Shown piece after piece: positions 61,303-64,000 of a stretch of 64,000 bases of DNA. The position numbers were made by a program, and so were the translations under genes. This stretch comes from Caballeronia sp. dw_19 (GTDB lineage Bacteria; Pseudomonadota; Gammaproteobacteria; Burkholderiales; Burkholderiaceae), in the NCBI RefSeq assembly GCF_018449515.1, contig NZ_JAAVUQ010000013.1, positions 1 to 64,000 of the forward strand, given 5' to 3'. The stretch's first letter is position 1; each line of letters opens with the position of its first letter. The notes under the pieces were generated by a model that made no database searches, had not been told where the DNA came from, and was given only the letters and a program-made list of their open reading frames with translations.

Positions 61303-61920
61303 TCATTGGATGGTAATGACGACGCGCCGGTTCATGTGGTTGGGAACGCCATCTGCGGTGTGGACCAGTGGCTCGCGCTTGCCCCGGGCAGCGGTCTCTA
61401 TCTGTTGGGCGGGAATGCCTTGCTTGATCAGGAACGCCGCAACAGTCTGCGCTCGCCGCCTGGACAGGTTGTCGTCGAATTCCTGCGAGCCCGCCAGATC
61501 TGTGTGACCGACTACCACGAGCTGTGGCGCAGGCCAGGTAGCCAGGACCGCTTTTAGCTGTTTAACCGTGGCGAACGACTCCGGAGCCAGGTCGGTGGCA
61601 GAGTCGAAGAGAAAGAAAATCGTAAATGTCATGGGCCGCGGAGGCCGGGCCGCCAGTAGCTCGGCATATCGTGTCTCCACCACGGATTGGCTATCCATCG
61701 TTTTTTCGATGGCACCGCCCTGGGTGACATCGACCCCGGCGTAAGCCTTGTTGATTGTTTGCTCTCCCGTGGCGCTGTGGACGATGACGGCTCCGACCTT
61801 GCCCTCCGGATCTGGCAATAAAATAATCTTGTCCGGCGGCGTGCTGCACCCGGACAGGAAAGCCAGCGTGACGAATGCCGCTGCAACTGCCTGGCCGTGA
61901 CGCCGGATGACGGCCTTCAC
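61303..61920 (-). CDS. OmpA-family peptidoglycan-binding lipoprotein
   Basis: A 205-residue envelope protein. The signal peptide ends in the lipobox LSGCSTPP. The C-terminal OmpA domain is complete: FFLFDSATDLAPES, VVVGHTDLAGSQEFDDNLSRRRAQTVAAFLIKQG and NRRVVI, with the diaminopimelate-contacting D and R residues. It overlaps the FecR gene by 4 bp (ATGA) and precedes CHASE2 by 38 bp. Confidence 0.9.
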   Translation of the reverse strand: MKAVIRRHGQAVAAAFVTLAFLSGCSTPPDKIILLPDPEGKVGAVIVHSATGEQTINKAYAGVDVTQGGAIEKTMDSQSVVETRYAELLAARPPRPMTFTIFFLFDSATDLAPESFATVKQLKAVLATWPAPQLVVVGHTDLAGSQEFDDNLSRRRAQTVAAFLIKQGIPAQQIETAARGKREPLVHTADGVPNHMNRRVVITIQ

Positions 61921-62384
61921 CGGGCACGCTCCCCGTTCCCGCCAACCTCGATGATAAATGCGGTGCCGCGTACGCCCAGCGTGGTAGTCGGCGTGCTGAA
62001 ACGGACGGCATCCGGATTCGCCTTTGCCAGCTTTCCGGAAATCACTGACAGGGAGCCGCGTTTGATCGTGGCGTCGAGCACCCCGTCATGGGTCGTGGTA
62101 TTGAAGGCGAATTTGTTGAGGTCGAGGATGGAATTGGCGCCGGCCGAGAGCTGGGTATCGTCACGCAGCGTGATACCCACGGAGGATTCCGGGCCGGTCA
62201 CTATCCGATCGCTACCGTAAACCTCGCTGCCGATGGCCGCGCCCGAACTTGCTCCCGCCCGCTCGATCTGCACCGTGCCCTTGAGGGTCTTGACGACGCC
62301 GGCAGCATCGGCGGCAAGTGCATCGGTGACGGCCATGCACCCGCAGGCAAGAATCAAGGCATATTTGATGGCTTGGAGACGCAT
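61917..62384 (-). CDS. FecR-domain periplasmic protein
   Basis: A 155-residue exported protein with signal peptide (ALILACGCMAVTDALAA). The FecR domain covers most of the rest: VVKTLKGTVQIERAG, GSDRIVTGPESSVGITLRDDTQLSAG and VRFSTPTTTLGVRGTAFIIEV. No anti-sigma helix is present, so this is a stand-alone FecR domain as found in FecR/OmpA/CHASE2 operons. AGGTG precedes ATG 62384. Confidence 0.87.
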   Translation of the reverse strand: MRLQAIKYALILACGCMAVTDALAADAAGVVKTLKGTVQIERAGASSGAAIGSEVYGSDRIVTGPESSVGITLRDDTQLSAGANSILDLNKFAFNTTTHDGVLDATIKRGSLSVISGKLAKANPDAVRFSTPTTTLGVRGTAFIIEVGGNGERAR

Positions 62385-62696
62385 CGGTGGCACCTGATTG
62401 CTTGAACGTGCTTGAACGTACCTATGCGCTGCTTTGCGCGAGGAAGCGTGGCTCCCCCATGTCGACCCGGTATGGCGGGGGATCATTCCCCCGGCTGCTC
62501 GTAAAGTTGGGGCTTATGAAGGACCTGCAGAAATACTGCTCGTGGAAATCAGGTGAAGACTTTGTGCGGTATCGAACAGAGTATGGCCTCCAAGCCAAAT
62601 GACTCTGTGCGCTTGCGCGCATATTGCCACCAGACACTTCTTTGGAGTAGCCGGTTTGCGGCTGCCACTTCACCGCGCACCAGCGCTATCACCCTA
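62385..62696. other. Gene-free stretch between operons
   Basis: Short frames on both strands near 62387-62673 show no family features. The stretch must hold the promoter of the FecR operon and the 3' end region of the dioxygenase gene. No hairpin stands out. Confidence 0.5.
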
Positions 62697-63533
62697 CTAC
62701 GCTACAGGCCAGACAACAGGGAAAAGCGGGTGCTCCATCGTCGCGCCTTCTGGCAGCGTCTGCGCGAGACCCGGAAATTCCGGCGAAGTACGCCAACGTC
62801 GCGGCGCATGCCGAACATCGTCTCCAATAAAGCGAATCGAGAACGCGCGCCGCCGTGTCTGCCCACTCACACCGCCAGACGCATGCAGCGTCAGCATGTT
62901 GAAACACACCATATCCCCCGGTTCCAGCGCCCACCCAATGATCGGATACGCCCCCCGGTCAGCTTCAATATCCGGCAGGTCTGCCAGACTGCCCTCTGGA
63001 AACCACTTCGCCTGATTGTCCATGAACGTACGCGGCATCAGCCACGGCCCAAGATGCGACCCCGCAACAAACTCCAGCCTCGATTCCTGCGAGACAGGAT
63101 CGACTGGAATCCACATGCTGACGTTATCGCGGCCGGTGATGTTGTAGTAAGGCTGGTCCTGATGCCAAGGCGTACGCTGCCGGGTATTCGGCTCCTTCAC
63201 CAGCAGATGATCGTGGTAAAGCCGTATCGTCTCGCTCCCCAACAGCGCCGCGGCAACCGCGGGTGCCGCCGAATGAAAAATAAACTGGCGATACGCATCG
63301 TTCTCCTGCCAATTGCAGAAGTCTTCGAAGAACCAGCCCGGATCGTCGGGACGGCTGGCAACCTTCGCACGCGGACTAGGCGCTTGCAGATTGCTATCGA
63401 TACCGCCACGCAGCAAGGCGACTTCTTCCTGCGTGAATATCTGGCGGATACAAACCGCGCCATCGCGGTGAAAGTCTTCCACCAATTGCGGCGTGACGGC
63501 CCGCTCAAGACGGGCGGTTACGGTCTCCAACAT
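62697..63533 (-). CDS. Phytanoyl-CoA dioxygenase (PhyH) family protein
   Basis: Fe(II)/2-oxoglutarate-dependent dioxygenase, 278 residues. Iron ligands H...D and H are visible: TPWHQDQPYY (HxD), then MLTLHASGG; the 2-oxoglutarate arginine is in GQTRRRAFSIRFIGD. The N terminus has the usual FHRDGAVCIRQIFTQEEVALLRGGI. GGGAG sits six bases before ATG 63533. It directly follows an amino-acid binding-protein gene on the same strand, so hydroxylation of an imported amino acid is a possible role. Confidence 0.87.
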   Translation of the reverse strand: MLETVTARLERAVTPQLVEDFHRDGAVCIRQIFTQEEVALLRGGIDSNLQAPSPRAKVASRPDDPGWFFEDFCNWQENDAYRQFIFHSAAPAVAAALLGSETIRLYHDHLLVKEPNTRQRTPWHQDQPYYNITGRDNVSMWIPVDPVSQESRLEFVAGSHLGPWLMPRTFMDNQAKWFPEGSLADLPDIEADRGAYPIIGWALEPGDMVCFNMLTLHASGGVSGQTRRRAFSIRFIGDDVRHAPRRWRTSPEFPGLAQTLPEGATMEHPLFPVVWPVA

Positions 63534-63574
63534 GTCTGACTCCCTACGAGAAAAAATGGGCTGAGTCCTGACGC

Positions 63575-64000
63575 TCAATCGCCGTAAATATCGAAATTGA
63601 AGTACTTTGCAGCCACCTTTTGATACACACCGTCCTGACGTATCGCGGCAATGGCCTGGTTGATCTGCGTTTCCATCGGCGTGTCGCCCTTTCGTATGCC
63701 AATGGCAACATCGCCCGCTACGCGGCTGTCCCCCACCGGCTTGCCCACCAGCGCGAAGCCCTTGCCTTGCGGCGTCTTCAGAAAGCCAAAGTCGGCTTGC
63801 ACGGCGGCCTGAAATGCTGCATCGAGACGATTCGTCACGAGGTCCTGATAGATCAGATCCTGCGTCTGATACGACACCACCGTCACATTCTTCGGCGCCC
63901 ACTCCGCATTCGCATAGCTCTCCTGTGTCGAGCCCTGCACAACTCCCACGCGTTTGCCCTGCAACGCCTGCGCGGTAGGTTGAAGATTCGAGCCCGCGCG
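63575..64000 (-). CDS. Amino-acid ABC transporter substrate-binding protein (family 3), 5' end outside window
   Basis: C-terminal 141 residues of a periplasmic binding protein of the HisJ/ArtJ/lysine-arginine-ornithine family; the gene continues beyond 64000. Visible features: LQGKRVGVVQGSTQE, the second-lobe DLVTNRLDAAFQAAVQADFGFLKTP, VAIGIRKGDTPMETQINQAIAAIRQDGVYQKVAAKYF and the terminal NFDIYGD. It ends 41 bp before the dioxygenase gene, same strand, so they are probably one operon. Confidence 0.87.
   Translation of the reverse strand, partial: RAGSNLQPTAQALQGKRVGVVQGSTQESYANAEWAPKNVTVVSYQTQDLIYQDLVTNRLDAAFQAAVQADFGFLKTPQGKGFALVGKPVGDSRVAGDVAIGIRKGDTPMETQINQAIAAIRQDGVYQKVAAKYFNFDIYGD

Noticed and set aside
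62387..62673. Short frames on both strands between the FecR and dioxygenase genes
   Set aside because: No ribosome binding sites, no family features, mutually overlapping.
1..64000. CRISPR array
   Set aside because: The only regular repeats are 8- and 11-bp tandems, the IS-like motif and the inverted-repeat element; none has repeat-spacer structure and no cas genes are present.

Overview
The window looks like a chromosomal or megaplasmid segment of a Burkholderiaceae bacterium, most likely Paraburkholderia or Caballeronia. The grounds are the GC-rich coding DNA, the Burkholderia-type H-NS-like protein, DUF4148 and glycine-rich exported proteins, FabV with the Y235/K244 pair, the dense set of LysR/MarR/TetR/GntR regulators next to small metabolic genes, and an inverted-repeat intergenic element of a type I associate with this group. 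The genus is an inference.

Layout. 0-4 kb: an osmoprotectant ABC transporter in the order of E. coli yehZYXW, read leftwards with ATGA overlaps. 4.3-6.3 kb: two MarR regulators, a small lipoprotein-like gene and a tautomerase with a cluster of palindromic operators. 6.6-15.2 kb: an H-NS-like gene and regulator/enzyme pairs (LysR/quinone oxidoreductase, EamA exporter/MocR, nitronate monooxygenase/LysR, MerR/carboxymuconolactone decarboxylase). 15.4-21 kb: a TSUP permease, a DUF3574 lipoprotein, a KirBac-type potassium channel, a DinB gene broken by one in-frame TAG, and a LysR/M20 amidohydrolase pair. 21.2-22.1 kb: an inverted-repeat element with two 263-bp arms; part of a second copy lies at the left edge of the window. 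22.3-25.2 kb: small exported proteins, DUF1059 and a methyltransferase. 25.3-30.4 kb: TetR plus an EmrA-EmrB-NodT tripartite efflux operon, followed convergently by fabV. 31.9-38.5 kb: an AAA ATPase, a GNAT acetyltransferase, an MFS/MarR pair, an MHS symporter and an ICL/PEP-mutase enzyme. 39-40 kb: an isolated, very A+T-rich GT90 glycosyltransferase gene. 40-45 kb: a GlxA-type regulator, a periplasmic amino-acid binding protein joined to an asparaginase, and a MarR/oxidoreductase pair around a perfect 23-bp palindrome. 45.6-52.5 kb: a membrane protein, a diguanylate cyclase, a chemoreceptor, an exported protein with a cyclic-nucleotide-binding-like fold, two SDRs and a LysR. 52.5-55.5 kb: a decayed MscS-channel remnant, katG and a DUF4148 lipoprotein.

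55.9-59.6 kb is the most unusual part. Seven degenerate copies of a 17-bp motif, three in one orientation on the left and four inverted (three of them clustered at the right end), bracket a small membrane protein and a three-gene leftward cassette. The cassette encodes a DUF4145 protein with paired cysteines, an AbiU2-like HEPN protein with an R-x5-H motif and an HNH endonuclease. I read it as a candidate uncharacterised defence cassette inside the remains of an IS-like element.

59.8-64 kb: a FecR-OmpA-CHASE2 operon in which the CHASE2 protein has no output domain, then a phytanoyl-CoA-dioxygenase-like enzyme downstream of a family 3 amino-acid binding protein that runs off the window. I saw no rRNA gene, no convincing tRNA gene and no CRISPR array.
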